A program made the translations under genes and the position numbers. Positions 32,419 to 42,244 of a stretch of 45,633 bases of DNA are shown here, in pieces. Source of the DNA: Tistlia consotensis USBA 355 (GTDB lineage: Bacteria; Pseudomonadota; Alphaproteobacteria; Kiloniellales; DSM-21159); NCBI RefSeq assembly GCF_900177295.1, contig NZ_FWZX01000044.1, forward strand, positions 1 through 45,633, read 5' to 3'. How positions within the stretch are numbered: the stretch's first letter is position 1; each line of letters starts with the position of its first letter. A model generated the notes under the pieces. The model was not told the origin of the DNA. It did no database searches and was given only the letters and a program-made list of their open reading frames with translations.

Positions 32419-33432
32419 TCACACGCATCGCCTCTGCTCATCCGCGACAAGGAAACGCTGAACATCGTCCGGGGCGAGTTGCTCGGCGAGCCATGCCCTG
32501 AGCCGGTCCTGGCCGAGCGTCAGGAGATCGGCGTTGAAGTCCTCTGTCCTCGGGGCGAGCGCGCGGATGTCGATATCGCCGGCTCTGGAAAGGGCGTGCA
32601 ATCGTCCCAGCGCGAAACGCCCGGCTTCGTCATTGTCGCGCGCGACATAGAGACGGCGCAGCGTGGGCGGGAACACCAGGGCAGCGAGGTGGGCGGCGGA
32701 GAGTGCGGCGACGACCGGCATGGCGGGCATCACGGTCTTGAGCGCCAGCGCCGTTTCGATGCCTTCCGCCGCCGTCAGGACGTCGGAGGCAACGCCGAGC
32801 CGGACCGCGTTTCCGGCGAGATGCCCCATGGCGCGGCGGGGCTGATCGAGAGGCGCCTTGGCGCCGCCAGGATCAAGCCAGGTGCGATGCACGCCTGTGA
32901 TGGCGCCGTCGAGATCGGTGACGGCGGCGATGAGCGCCGGCCATGTCTCGCGCCCCGCAGGCCCGCGATGAAAGCAGCGCGGATGAAAGCGCAGGACGGA
33001 AACGTCCGCAGGCAGAATGATGCCGCGGCTTTGGAGATAGCGTTCCGCCAGCGTGCCCCGGATCGGCTTTGACGCGGCAAAGAGCCGCCGCGCCGCCTCG
33101 CAAGAGTTCGTCGGCGCGGGCGGGGCGACCTGGCGGATCGGCAGAACCGGCAGGCTGAGGAATCCTCGCGCCTCATCGAGCGCGGCGCGGAAGTCGAGGC
33201 CGCGGTTGAGGGCGATGAGGTCGAGAAGATCGCCATGCGTTCCATCAGCGGCATCGCAAAACTTCCCAGCACGTTCGCCGGAAAGGCGGACATAAAGGCT
33301 CCGCCCCTGCGTTCCCATGACATCGCCGCAGATCCAGTATCGGCCCTGGCGGCGGCCATTCGGCAGGTAATAGCGGCACACCGCCTCGGCCTGTTCACCG
33401 AGACGGCGCGCCAGATCGGCGGCGCGGGACAT
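32419..33432 (-). CDS. Toprim-domain protein (DUF7146-type primase-like)
   Basis: This 337-residue protein has an N-terminal region with features of the zinc-binding domain of mobile-element primases (CRYYLPNGRRQGRYWICGDV). A conserved middle (RYLQSRGIILPADVSVLRFH) and a Toprim domain follow; in the latter the acidic residues lie in AAEGIETALAL and YVARDNDEAGR. Such proteins are thought to act as primases or nucleases for single-stranded DNA entering the recipient. It starts 3 bp after the methylase-helicase stop, so the two are co-translated. The C-terminus carries no helicase domain. Confidence 0.9.
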   Translation of the reverse strand: MSRAADLARRLGEQAEAVCRYYLPNGRRQGRYWICGDVMGTQGRSLYVRLSGERAGKFCDAADGTHGDLLDLIALNRGLDFRAALDEARGFLSLPVLPIRQVAPPAPTNSCEAARRLFAASKPIRGTLAERYLQSRGIILPADVSVLRFHPRCFHRGPAGRETWPALIAAVTDLDGAITGVHRTWLDPGGAKAPLDQPRRAMGHLAGNAVRLGVASDVLTAAEGIETALALKTVMPAMPVVAALSAAHLAALVFPPTLRRLYVARDNDEAGRFALGRLHALSRAGDIDIRALAPRTEDFNADLLTLGQDRLRAWLAEQLAPDDVQRFLVADEQRRCV

Positions 33433-33435
33433 ATG

Positions 33436-36400
33436 TCACCCCCGATCCGCGATTTTAGTAATTGGCCAGCGGTCGGTGAGACTCTCGAAAATTGCCTTGC
33501 CGGCATCGCCGACAGGCACGAACAGCCGCAGCTTCCAGGAAATGATCTCGCCGAACAGGCCGCGGGCCTTCAGGGCATCGACCAAGCCGGAGGTGAAGCC
33601 GGTGAGTTCGATGCGGTGCTCGTTCATCACCCGCGCGCGGCGCAGGACGAGGCCATCGGCGAGATGGGCCGTGACCTTGCCTTCATTGATCAGGCCCCAG
33701 GCATCCCCGGCGGAGAGCTTCGGCGCCTCCATGCCGATATTGCGGCAGAACGCTTCCACCTCGATGGGCGTCAGCATCCGGCCGATGATGCGTTCGCCAT
33801 CGTCGGTTTGCAGCCGATAAACGCGGGCGTTGCTCCCCGGAAGACGCCGCCAGATCGGCAACAACAGCCCGGTGCCGAGGTGGAACGTGCTCGTCGAGAA
33901 TTCGGGGATTGCGGCGATCTCCTTTTCCCATGCGACGATAAATCCTTCCGTCTCCGCTTCCTTCCAATGTGTGGCGGCGAAGTCATCGACGCTCATCGTG
34001 TCGCGCTGCATGGGGCGCAACAGCCGGACGCGGCGTTCCATGCTGCCGTCATCGAGCATCAGGCTCGGCGCGGATGTCTTGACGGCGGCGCGGCCGGAAC
34101 GCTCATTGACGAGCAATCGCCCGCCTTCGATGGTGATGGCCTCTTCCGCCGTCATGGGCCGGTTGCGATCGCGCCGCTCAATCGTGAACAGCCGCGTCTC
34201 GGCGCCGCTATCATGCCGCCAGACGGTGCGCCGGTCGGTGACGATCAGGCTTTCGGCGCGGATGGTCTCCAGGCCAATATCGTGGACACCCGCTGCTATC
34301 GCCGCCTCGATGCGGGCGTTCAAAATCTCCTCGAACGCCGCGAACAGCGTGTTCTGCATGGTGATGGGCAGCGCCAGTAGGCGGTTGAGAAAGGTCGTAA
34401 TCGGCGGTAGGTCCTCCTTCAGCGTCCCTTCTGGACAAGTGAGCGACAACCCCGTGGTTTCCTCGAACCGCTGGAGCGAGCAGCCCTCTATGCCGCCCTG
34501 CACCAGCAGCATATAGAACTGTCGGAGTGCCGCCCGCGCCTGTTCGCCTTCGAGATTGTCCTCGGCGCGGAACAGGCCCTGACCGCCGGTCTGGCGCTGC
34601 CCGCGGGTGATTGCGCCCAGCGTGTCGAGCCGCCGCGCGATGGTGGAGAGGAAGCGTTTCTCCGCCTTCACGTCCGTGGCGATGGGGCGGAACAGCGGCG
34701 GCTGCGCTTGGTTGGTCCTGTTCGAACGGCCGAGGCCCTGGATGGCGGTGTCAGCCTTCCAGCCGGCTTCGAGGAGGTAATGGACGCGCAGGCGCTGATT
34801 TTTCGCGCCCCGGTCGGCATGGTAGGAGCGGCCCGTCCCGCCAGCGTCCGAGAAGATCAGGATGCGCTTCTGATCGTCCATGAATGCCTGCGTCTCGCCG
34901 AGATTGGCCGAGGGCGGTCGATTCTCGACGCAAAGCCGGTCGCCCTTGCGCACGATGCGTCGCGAGCGGCCGGTGACTTCGGCGACCTTGTCTGTCCCGA
35001 ATTGCTGCACGATCTGGTCGAGCGCGCCGGGCACGGGATCGAGCGAGGCGAGACGCTCGATCATCCGGTCACGGGAGGTGACGGCCTCGCGGCACTGGAT
35101 CGGGTTGCCCTCGGCATCGGAGGCGGGGCGCGAGCGCAGATTGCCGTCTTCGTCGGTGTAGGGCTCGTAAAGCTGCGTCGGAAAGGCATGCTGGAGGTAA
35201 GTCAAGATCACGTCGCGGGGCGAGAGATCGACGTTCAGGTCCGCCCATTCCTCGGCTGGAATCTCGGACAGGCGGCGGTCGAGGATCGCCTCACCGGTCG
35301 AGACCAGTTGCACGATTGCGGCGTGGCCCGCCGCCATATCCACCTCGATGGATTTGACGAGCGTGGCGGTCTTCAGCCCCGAAAGCAGCGCGGCGAAGAA
35401 GCGCTGCTTGGCGCCCTCGAACACCGACAGGGCGACGGACTTCGCCTGGCCGTTGAGGGTTCTTCGTTCGCCGGTGACGTTCGAGGCTTCGAGGGCGGCG
35501 TTCAGGTTGGAATGGATCACCTGGAACGCTTCAGCATAGGCGTCGTAAATTTCCACCTGCGCCGAGGTGAGATTGTGTTCGACGATCTCGACTTCAACGC
35601 CTTCATAGGATAGCGACCGCGCGGTGTAGAGGCCGAGCGCCTTGAGGTCGCGGGCCAGAACTTCCATCGCCGCGACCCCGCCCGCCTCGACGGCCTGGAT
35701 AAACTCGGCCCGGTTGGCAAAAGGGAAATCCTCGCTGCCCCACAGGCCCAGCCGCTCGGCATAGGCGAGATTGCGCACGTCGGTGGCGCCGGTTGCGGAG
35801 ACATAGACGATGCGAGCGTCCGGCAAGGCGCGCTGCAGGCGCAGGCCGGCACGACCTTGCTGGGAGGGAAGTTGTTCGCCGCGCTCACCCTTGCTGCCGG
35901 CGGCGTTGGCCATGGCATGGGCTTCGTCGAAAACGATCACACCATCGAAGCCGCCTCCCAGCCAGTCGATGACCTGGCGAAGGCGCGGCTCGTTGCGCAG
36001 AGTGGCGTAGGTCACGAACAGCACCCCCTCCGACAGCCGGACCGGCGTGCCCTGCTTGAAGCGCGACAGGGGCTGGACGAGCAGTTGCTCCATGCCCAGC
36101 GCCGACCAGTCGCGCTGCGCGTCCTCGATCAGCTTGTCGGACTTGGATATCCACACCGCCTTGCGGCGGCCCTTGATCCAGTTGTCGAGAATGATGCCCG
36201 CGACCTGCCGGCCCTTGCCGCAGCCGGTGCCGTCGCCTAGGAACCAGCCGCGGCGGAAGCCCACGGCATTCTCGGCGCCTTCCGGCGCGGCATGGAGATT
36301 GTCGAAGGTCTCATCGACCGTCCACGATCCCACGAGATGCCGGGATTGGGCCTCGCCCGCATAGATGACGCTCTCAAGCTGGGCGTCGGAGAGAATGCCC

Positions 36401-37692
36401 TCGGAGATGACATCGGCGGGAAGATGCGGCCGATAGGAAGGGTGCGGTGGCGCGACCGAGGCCATGGCGACCGACTGCACCAGCTTCGTCGGATGCGGCT
36501 TGGCGCCTGGGATATGGATCGATTGCAGGGCGTAGCCCTCGTAGAGCGCGTCGGTCAGGTCTGCGCCCTCGGCCGGCTTCCATTCGATGGGCTCATAGGT
36601 GAGCTCGACAGCATCGGGCGCCGCAGAAATGACGGGCTGCGGCCTGCGCGCGATTGGCGCAACCTTGCGCGCGACAGCGGGCGTCGCCGCTGTACCGAGC
36701 CCGATCTCGCCATCCACAGCCAAACGAGGCGGCACATGTTCGATGATGCGGGCAAGCAAGTCGGCGGCGTTCTCCGCGCACGGCAAAGCCGGCGGCGAAG
36801 CCATTTCAAGCGACTTGTCGATGACGGTGAGGCGCGTGTCGAAGGTGGTGCCGTGCTTATAGTATACGGAGCCGTCCACGACGCAGGTGAAGCGCACCGC
36901 GCCATTGAGCCGGTCATAGGGAAAATTGTGTCCGGTGATGGCGACCAGGCGACCGCCTTCGGGCAGACGCGCCAACGCCGAGCGCACGTGATGGAAGTCC
37001 GCGTCGGAGACGCGGCCCTGCACGTGGAGCGTCGCCGAGAAGGGCGGGTTCATGAGAACAACCGACGGAGCGATATCGCCCGCCAGCCGATCGTCGATGC
37101 TGTCGGCATCATGCGTGGTGACCAGGCTATCCGGGAACAGCCGCCGCAAAAGCGCGACCCGCGTCTCGGCAATCTCGTTGAGCGCCAGCCGCGCGCCCAT
37201 GATCTCGGCGAATACGGTAAGCATCCCCGTGCCGGCCGACGGCTCCAGTACCGCATCGTCGCCAGTGAGGCCCGCCGCGATGCTGGCCGCATAGGCAAGC
37301 GGCATGGGTGTGCTGAACTGCTGGAACTCCTCGGACTCCTGCGTGCGGCGGGTGTGGGTGGGAAGAAGCCCGGCGATGCGCGACAGCATGGCGAGTTGTG
37401 CGGCGGGCGAGCCCGCCTTCTCCCGCATGGCGCGACCATATTTGCGGAGGAATAGCACCTGCGCGGCTTCGCAAGCTTCGTATGCGGCTTTCCAGGTCCA
37501 GAAGCCCTCGGCGTCCGAACCGCCGAACGCCTCCTCCATCGCCTGCCGCAGGACGCGGGCCTCGATAAGAAGGCCGCGTTCGAGACCGGCGAGAATGCGC
37601 TCCGCCGCCTTGAGGATGCAGACGGCCTCCTCTTCGGGCGCACGGATGGATGCGGCGGCCGTCGCCGCCGCCGCTGGCGTCATCAGATTCAT
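33436..37692 (-). CDS. Strawberry-notch-type helicase fused to an N6-adenine methyltransferase domain
   Basis: This 1418-residue protein has two parts. Residues about 125-330 are a class I DNA methyltransferase: QQFSTP, EPSAGTGM at 150-157 and the catalytic NPPF at 215-218. Residues about 430-1100 are an SF2 helicase: Walker A GDGTGCGKG at 486-494, VIVFDEAHAM with DEAH at 589-592, the SATGAT motif, then SDAGGTGRSYHAD and QGLGRSNRTNQ in the C-terminal helicase domain. The last 300 residues are the strawberry-notch C-terminal region. It is a conserved ICE/plasmid protein of undefined role, possibly remodelling or modifying incoming DNA against restriction. It is full length. Confidence 0.93.
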   Translation of the reverse strand: MNLMTPAAAATAAASIRAPEEEAVCILKAAERILAGLERGLLIEARVLRQAMEEAFGGSDAEGFWTWKAAYEACEAAQVLFLRKYGRAMREKAGSPAAQLAMLSRIAGLLPTHTRRTQESEEFQQFSTPMPLAYAASIAAGLTGDDAVLEPSAGTGMLTVFAEIMGARLALNEIAETRVALLRRLFPDSLVTTHDADSIDDRLAGDIAPSVVLMNPPFSATLHVQGRVSDADFHHVRSALARLPEGGRLVAITGHNFPYDRLNGAVRFTCVVDGSVYYKHGTTFDTRLTVIDKSLEMASPPALPCAENAADLLARIIEHVPPRLAVDGEIGLGTAATPAVARKVAPIARRPQPVISAAPDAVELTYEPIEWKPAEGADLTDALYEGYALQSIHIPGAKPHPTKLVQSVAMASVAPPHPSYRPHLPADVISEGILSDAQLESVIYAGEAQSRHLVGSWTVDETFDNLHAAPEGAENAVGFRRGWFLGDGTGCGKGRQVAGIILDNWIKGRRKAVWISKSDKLIEDAQRDWSALGMEQLLVQPLSRFKQGTPVRLSEGVLFVTYATLRNEPRLRQVIDWLGGGFDGVIVFDEAHAMANAAGSKGERGEQLPSQQGRAGLRLQRALPDARIVYVSATGATDVRNLAYAERLGLWGSEDFPFANRAEFIQAVEAGGVAAMEVLARDLKALGLYTARSLSYEGVEVEIVEHNLTSAQVEIYDAYAEAFQVIHSNLNAALEASNVTGERRTLNGQAKSVALSVFEGAKQRFFAALLSGLKTATLVKSIEVDMAAGHAAIVQLVSTGEAILDRRLSEIPAEEWADLNVDLSPRDVILTYLQHAFPTQLYEPYTDEDGNLRSRPASDAEGNPIQCREAVTSRDRMIERLASLDPVPGALDQIVQQFGTDKVAEVTGRSRRIVRKGDRLCVENRPPSANLGETQAFMDDQKRILIFSDAGGTGRSYHADRGAKNQRLRVHYLLEAGWKADTAIQGLGRSNRTNQAQPPLFRPIATDVKAEKRFLSTIARRLDTLGAITRGQRQTGGQGLFRAEDNLEGEQARAALRQFYMLLVQGGIEGCSLQRFEETTGLSLTCPEGTLKEDLPPITTFLNRLLALPITMQNTLFAAFEEILNARIEAAIAAGVHDIGLETIRAESLIVTDRRTVWRHDSGAETRLFTIERRDRNRPMTAEEAITIEGGRLLVNERSGRAAVKTSAPSLMLDDGSMERRVRLLRPMQRDTMSVDDFAATHWKEAETEGFIVAWEKEIAAIPEFSTSTFHLGTGLLLPIWRRLPGSNARVYRLQTDDGERIIGRMLTPIEVEAFCRNIGMEAPKLSAGDAWGLINEGKVTAHLADGLVLRRARVMNEHRIELTGFTSGLVDALKARGLFGEIISWKLRLFVPVGDAGKAIFESLTDRWPITKIADRG

Positions 37693-37780
37693 GAGATTTC
37701 TCCGGGATTGAGGTTTCAGGAAAAGGCCGGGGCAGGCTCTCTCTTGCCCGCGCCCGGCCCACCCTCATCCCGGTCTGCTC

Positions 37781-37993
37781 TCACTCTGGCGGGTGGTAAG
37801 CCTCGTAAGGATTCCCCTCCGCCAGATGACCGAAGGGCGTGAGGAGATATTCGCCGCCGTTGCGGCCGACGGCGCATATGACGTAACGCGGCGCGCCGGA
37901 TTCGGCGTCCAAGCACTCCATCAGCGCCAAGTCGCCGTTTTCGGCGGCGCGCATGAGGGTCTGGAAATTGGCGCGGATGTGGTCAGGGATCAT
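37781..37993 (-). CDS. DUF6117-like small protein
   Basis: This 70-residue acidic protein begins MIPDHIRANFQTLMRAAENG, followed by LALMECLDAESGAPRYVICA and TPFGHLAEGNPYEAYHPPE. It matches my recollection of the DUF6117 family found in alphaproteobacterial conjugative elements. Its ATG at 37993 overlaps the stop of the upstream gene. It lies 88 bp before the methylase-helicase gene. Function unknown. Confidence 0.8.
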   Translation of the reverse strand: MIPDHIRANFQTLMRAAENGDLALMECLDAESGAPRYVICAVGRNGGEYLLTPFGHLAEGNPYEAYHPPE

Positions 37994-38607
37994 AATGCCG
38001 CCCTCCGTGCGATGAAGCTGGAGGGGCCGTCGCAGAGCGCGTGGCGATCGGGATCGATGACGAAGCCGAATTTGCCGCGCCGGTCATATTCGGTATCCGG
38101 CACGAGATAGCGGCGCCTCTCCGTATCGGACCTGCCCCATTCCCCGCGCTTGCCCCCAAGAGTGGCGATGCATTCCACCATGCCGGAATGCTGGTCCGAC
38201 CTGATCGCGCTGATCACCACCCAGTCTTGCGCATGGCATTCGTGGAAAAGGCACTGGTCCTTGATGTAGGAGTCGCCGGAGGCGAGGGTTTCGCCGGTGA
38301 CTGCCTCATATTCATCCGGGCACCAATCCTTCAGTGTCCGGATCGCCGCCTCGCGCTGCTCATCGGCAAAGCATTCGGGAAAGGCAAATGCGACCTTGGC
38401 CCAGGCGCAGTCCTCTTCGAACCACCCGCCACGCTCGCGCAAAGCGTGATGCATCTGCGCCAGGCGTTCGGCGGAAAGCTTGAAGCCGCCATGGGACGGC
38501 GTGCCATAGAAGACGATGCCCTCGGCGTATTCGCGGGCGTAATCGGCGACGCCCCAGGGCGTGTGGACTGGTCTTTCGTTGGGGAAAATCATGCGTTCAC
38601 GTTGCAT
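37990..38607 (-). CDS. DUF7007-like ICE protein
   Basis: This 205-residue protein starts MQRERMIFPNERPVHTPWGV. It contains TPSHGGFKLSAERLAQMHHA and GGWFEEDCAWAKVAFAFPEC, the pattern I associate with DUF7007. The middle is rich in Cys, His and Trp (KDQCLFHECHAQDWVV). GGAG precedes the ATG at 38607. The role is unknown. It sits between parB and the DUF6117-like gene in one direction, overlapping the latter by 4 bp. Confidence 0.8.
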   Translation of the reverse strand: MQRERMIFPNERPVHTPWGVADYAREYAEGIVFYGTPSHGGFKLSAERLAQMHHALRERGGWFEEDCAWAKVAFAFPECFADEQREAAIRTLKDWCPDEYEAVTGETLASGDSYIKDQCLFHECHAQDWVVISAIRSDQHSGMVECIATLGGKRGEWGRSDTERRRYLVPDTEYDRRGKFGFVIDPDRHALCDGPSSFIARRAAL

Positions 38608-38717
38608 GTGACGTCTCCAGAAAAAGCGAAGCCCGGCCAGTCTTTCGACTTGCGCGGGCTGACGCCGCGCGGGGCCAGGCTTCATGTGGATGGGATTTAT
38701 GGGAACCGCCGGGATGA

Positions 38718-40811
38718 TCACTCGGCGGCGGTGAGGAACTCCGGCAGATCGGCAGTCGGCCCTCCCTGGGCCTGATCGTCCGGCTCGGCCTCAGCGCCTT
38801 CACCGGCAACCGAAGCTGTCTCGACGCCGGGCGTGCGCAGCGGCTCGGGCAGCCAGCCGGTATCAGTCAGAAGGCGTTCGGCCTGTTCGGCCATGTCGGA
38901 CTTCTTCAGCCCCTCGATCAGTTCCGCCATGCCGGCACCCTTGGCCTCGGTGACCGCCTCAAGGATGCGGGCCTTCGGCACGCGATTGAGGTAGTTCTCC
39001 ACCGTCGGCGTCCACCCGGCCGCGGTCATATCGAGCGAAACCGCGCAGGCGACCTGGTCGGCATGATGCCGACGGCCCTGTGTCCGGTTCCAAGGCTCAT
39101 GCACCGCGTTGACGGTGAGCGAGACGCAATGGGCGAAGAGCGCCATGCGGCTGTCATGGTCGAAATCACAAAGGAACTCCCAGAGCAGTTCCGGCTCGTC
39201 GGGAAGCTGCTTCTCCCAATTGGCGTGCCGCTCGTCGATGGCCTTCGCCGACTGGCTTTCCTTCAGTCCCGGCCCCTGAACGGTCGGCGTCGGGCTTTCG
39301 GCGCGAATCTCCAGGCAACTCGCGGTCGGATAACGCCAGAAGGTCTGGAGAACGAGGGCATGCAGCGCGGCGAGGAAGGCGATGTCCGGATCGCCCGCCA
39401 ACGCATCGCGCAGGGCCAGTGTGCGATGCGCTGTCAGTTCCATGACCAGGCGCTCGGACAGCGGCTTCAGGCCGTCTTCCTCACCATCCGCGTCGGCGTC
39501 GGAGGAACTGGTGTTCGTCGGATCCTGACTGGATGCGAATTGCGCGCCTTCGACAGAACTTGGCGATGCTGCATCGACATCGCCCCTTGCTTCGCTGGCA
39601 TCACCCCGGTCGTCCGCGACCGGCACCTCATCCTCGGGCCGGACGTAGCCGCGATCGATCTTCAACCGGCCCTCGCCGTCGATGGAGACAAAGGCGCCGG
39701 CGCGGGCGACCTCTTGCGCGTCGTAGCTGACGGGCCGCTCCTCGAAGGCGTCGAGCTGCGCCTCGATCTCGGCGAGACGCCGGTCGATCTCCTCGGGCAG
39801 GTCCTCGTCGCTTTCCTGGAAATAGCGCTGTTCGATCTCCTCAAACTCGGACCGTAGGGCTTCGCGGCGGGCATGCTCGTCGTCGGACAGCGGCTCCATT
39901 TCGCCTATGACGCGGCGCAGGCCGGCGGTGTGGCCATAGGGGAAGTCCGGAGCGGCCTCGATCCACTTCCAGCCTTCGGCCTTGATCGTCTCGGCCTCGG
40001 CCGCGAGCTTCTCGGTGACAAGCCGCTCCAGCAGCGCGACATCCTGGAGCCAGCCTTCGTCATTCTGCGAGAACAGGTCGCGCAGCACGATGCCGCCGGC
40101 TTCCTCATAGGCCGCGAGCCCGACGAAGCGGGCACGCTTGTCGGTGGCGCGGACGGTGTCTTCCGTCAGCAGCTTGCGGATGTAATAGGGTTCCTTGTTG
40201 TAGCCGCGCTGCACGGTCTCCCAGACCTGCTCCTGCCGGGCATGGTCGTCGGAGATCGTGAAGACCATCAATTGCTCCAGTGATATGCCGTCATCGGCAT
40301 AGACTTCCAGCAGCTTGGGCGACACGCTGGCGAGCTTCAGCCGCTGCTTGACGATCTGCGGCGTCACGAAAAAGCGGGCGGCGATCTCTTCCTCGCCGAG
40401 GCCCTGCTCCTTGAGCGCCTGGAAGGCGCGGAATTGATCCAACGGGTGGAGCGATACGCGCTGGCAGTTTTCGGCCAGCGAATCCTCTTCCAGAATGCCG
40501 TCCTCCCGCACGATACAGGGGACCGGGGCTTGTCTACCCAGCCGCTTCTGCTTGACCAACAGTTCCAGCGCCCGGTAGCGCCGCCCGCCGGCCTGCACCT
40601 CGTATCTGTCGGTGGGCTGACCGTCTTCGCCGATCACCTCCCGCACGCTCAGGGACTGCAACAGCGTGCGTCGGGCGATGTCCTCGGCCAGTTCCGCGAT
40701 CGATACACCGGCCCGCACCCGTCGGACGTTGCGGCTCGAAAGCGCCAGCTTGTCGAATGGAATGTCCCGCGCCTGGGACAGCGTAATCTTCTCAATTTTC
40801 GCCTTTGCCAT
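38718..40811 (-). CDS. parB: ParB/RepB/Spo0J-family protein, long form
   Basis: This 697-residue protein has a ParB N-terminal nuclease-like domain at about residues 20-115 (SSRNVRRVRAGVSIAELAED, YEVQAGGRRYRALELLV, ENCQRVSLHPLDQFRAF). An HTH follows near residues 135-160 (GEEEIAARFFVTPQIVKQRL), then a long acidic C-terminal extension with coiled coil. ParB proteins bind DNA sites, and the ParB fold of Spo0J-type proteins binds CTP. No ParA is encoded nearby, so classical partition is doubtful. In ICEs a lone ParB may act as a regulator or nuclease. ACGGAGAAC precedes the ATG. Confidence 0.93.
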   Translation of the reverse strand: MAKAKIEKITLSQARDIPFDKLALSSRNVRRVRAGVSIAELAEDIARRTLLQSLSVREVIGEDGQPTDRYEVQAGGRRYRALELLVKQKRLGRQAPVPCIVREDGILEEDSLAENCQRVSLHPLDQFRAFQALKEQGLGEEEIAARFFVTPQIVKQRLKLASVSPKLLEVYADDGISLEQLMVFTISDDHARQEQVWETVQRGYNKEPYYIRKLLTEDTVRATDKRARFVGLAAYEEAGGIVLRDLFSQNDEGWLQDVALLERLVTEKLAAEAETIKAEGWKWIEAAPDFPYGHTAGLRRVIGEMEPLSDDEHARREALRSEFEEIEQRYFQESDEDLPEEIDRRLAEIEAQLDAFEERPVSYDAQEVARAGAFVSIDGEGRLKIDRGYVRPEDEVPVADDRGDASEARGDVDAASPSSVEGAQFASSQDPTNTSSSDADADGEEDGLKPLSERLVMELTAHRTLALRDALAGDPDIAFLAALHALVLQTFWRYPTASCLEIRAESPTPTVQGPGLKESQSAKAIDERHANWEKQLPDEPELLWEFLCDFDHDSRMALFAHCVSLTVNAVHEPWNRTQGRRHHADQVACAVSLDMTAAGWTPTVENYLNRVPKARILEAVTEAKGAGMAELIEGLKKSDMAEQAERLLTDTGWLPEPLRTPGVETASVAGEGAEAEPDDQAQGGPTADLPEFLTAAE

Positions 40812-40893
40812 TTCGGTTCTCCGTGACGAGCCGGAGAAAGCCCTCTTTCCCCAACCAGGCTCGTCACGAAGACACCCACTTCCCTCTCCCTCT

Positions 40894-41280
40894 TCAGGCC
40901 GCCGCCCCCGCCGCTTCCTCCAGGTCGAGGTTGTAGACCTCCGCCCCGGCTGCGGCGTAGGCGCGGGCGACCACGACCAGCGGGGCACAGGAGAACGCGC
41001 CCCATGGTTCAGGGTCGGGCGTTCCGCCCACGCAGATCATCGGCCCGGAGATGGCGAGCTTTGCCACGTTGTCGAAGTCGACACAGCGGCTGTCGATCAC
41101 CGGAAGTCCGGCGGCGATGGCCTGCTGTTTCACGGCGTCGCAATCGTAGCCGGACAGGCTGCTCTGGCCGCCATACTCATTCAGGTAGTACAGACTGAAC
41201 CCTCCGCGACCGATCTTCAGATGGCCGCCCGGCGTGACGAGGGCCTTGGCGATGTCGGCACTGTAATCGCGATCCTGCAT
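40894..41280 (-). CDS. Unrecognised ICE protein
   Basis: This 128-residue protein begins MQDRDYSADIAKALVTPGGH and continues LKIGRGGFSLYYLNEYGGQS. The middle has AVKQQAIAAGLPVIDSRCVD and the end is Ala-rich. No family was recognised. GGGAGAAC precedes the ATG at 41280. It lies between parB and the PAPS-reductase-like gene and is separated from the latter by a perfect hairpin, so it may be expressed separately. Confidence 0.72.
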   Translation of the reverse strand: MQDRDYSADIAKALVTPGGHLKIGRGGFSLYYLNEYGGQSSLSGYDCDAVKQQAIAAGLPVIDSRCVDFDNVAKLAISGPMICVGGTPDPEPWGAFSCAPLVVVARAYAAAGAEVYNLDLEEAAGAAA

Positions 41281-41345
41281 CGACGTTCTCCCGCGACGGG
41301 CGGCCCGAAACCGTTCCGGACCTGGCAACCCGTCACAAGCAATAC

Positions 41346-41374
41346 GGCCGCTCTCGAACTTGTCGAGAGCGGCC
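41346..41374 (-). terminator. Strong hairpin after the PAPS-reductase-like gene
   Basis: GGCCGCTCTCGA at 41346-41357 and TCGAGAGCGGCC at 41363-41374 form a perfect 12-bp stem with a 5-base loop. It starts 24 bp after the stop at 41399. A GTATTGCTTGT tail on the minus strand is only mildly U-rich. Confidence 0.65.
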
Positions 41375-41398
41375 ATATCGGCGATCAGGCAGAGCAGG

Positions 41399-42244
41399 TC
41401 ACACGCCGCACATGCCGTCGCATTCATCGGCGAAGAGGTCGAGCTGTCCCTTGTCCGCCGGCGTGTCGAGATCGGCCTCGTCGAGCGGCACGCATGAGCG
41501 ATGGAGATACACCTCGCCGCGCAGGTTGCGGAAGCCGGTGCGGATCAGCCGGTCGATGGCGACAGCATCGGGGAAGCCGTCCGGATCCTCGGCGCGCATC
41601 TGCCGCCACATGGCGTCGGAGTGATATGGGCATCCGATACAGGTGCTCTTGGGCGGCATGGGATAGCCGTGCCGTTCCAGCCAGCGCAGGCAGTCGCGGC
41701 GCGTCATGCCCAGTTCGATGAGCGGCCAGCGGTTCACTTGCCAGGGCTCGAAGGACATTTTCATGCGCACGATCTCGTCCAGGGAGATACCGATCCACTG
41801 TTCCACGACTGGGCGGTCCGGCGAGCGTTTGCCCGCGAGCCCGACCAGCTCACGCACCTTGCGGCGGATCGGCACGATCTTCAGTTCCTTGGTGCACTGC
41901 CGGCGGATCATGCCGACCTTGCCCGACGCGGATTTGGTGGAGGCGGGGATCGAGGCCCAGCGCTCGCCCTGCGCGCCGCGGACCAGCCCGTCGCGGATGT
42001 TGCCGGCGGTCACGATATGTACCGGGAACGGCAGAACATTCGGCGACCGCAGCCAGGCGAGATGCTCATAGACGGCCTTCGGTTCCCAGCCGGTGTCGGC
42101 GAAGATGGCGCAATCGGGCATCGGCCCGATCTCACCGTGGGCGGCCATCAGTGCAAGGGTGGTGGATTGGACACCGGCGCCGAGCGAAAGCGCTCGCAGC
42201 CTGATGGTGGAGGTGTCGGCCGGCGGAGGAAACAGCGCGTTCAT
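41399..42244 (-). CDS. PAPS-reductase-like PP-loop (adenine nucleotide alpha-hydrolase) protein
   Basis: This 281-residue protein has the PP-loop SLGAGVQST at residues 20-28 and the family's FADTGWEP segment (Asp50). Cys residues occur in RRQCTKELK (117) and CIGCPYH (202 and 205), with more at the C-terminus (DECDGMCGV). The Cys pattern recalls DndC-type and other Fe-S-binding members. Known relatives activate a substrate by adenylation, for sulfur transfer or reduction, but phage and ICE members have no assigned substrate. Its ATG overlaps the thermonuclease stop. Confidence 0.88.
   Translation of the reverse strand: MNALFPPPADTSTIRLRALSLGAGVQSTTLALMAAHGEIGPMPDCAIFADTGWEPKAVYEHLAWLRSPNVLPFPVHIVTAGNIRDGLVRGAQGERWASIPASTKSASGKVGMIRRQCTKELKIVPIRRKVRELVGLAGKRSPDRPVVEQWIGISLDEIVRMKMSFEPWQVNRWPLIELGMTRRDCLRWLERHGYPMPPKSTCIGCPYHSDAMWRQMRAEDPDGFPDAVAIDRLIRTGFRNLRGEVYLHRSCVPLDEADLDTPADKGQLDLFADECDGMCGV

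Noticed and set aside
41281-41427. N-terminal extension of the gene at 40894-41280
   Set aside because: The extension crosses a perfect 12-bp hairpin and overlaps the PAPS-reductase-like stop; the ATG at 41280 has a good ribosome-binding site.
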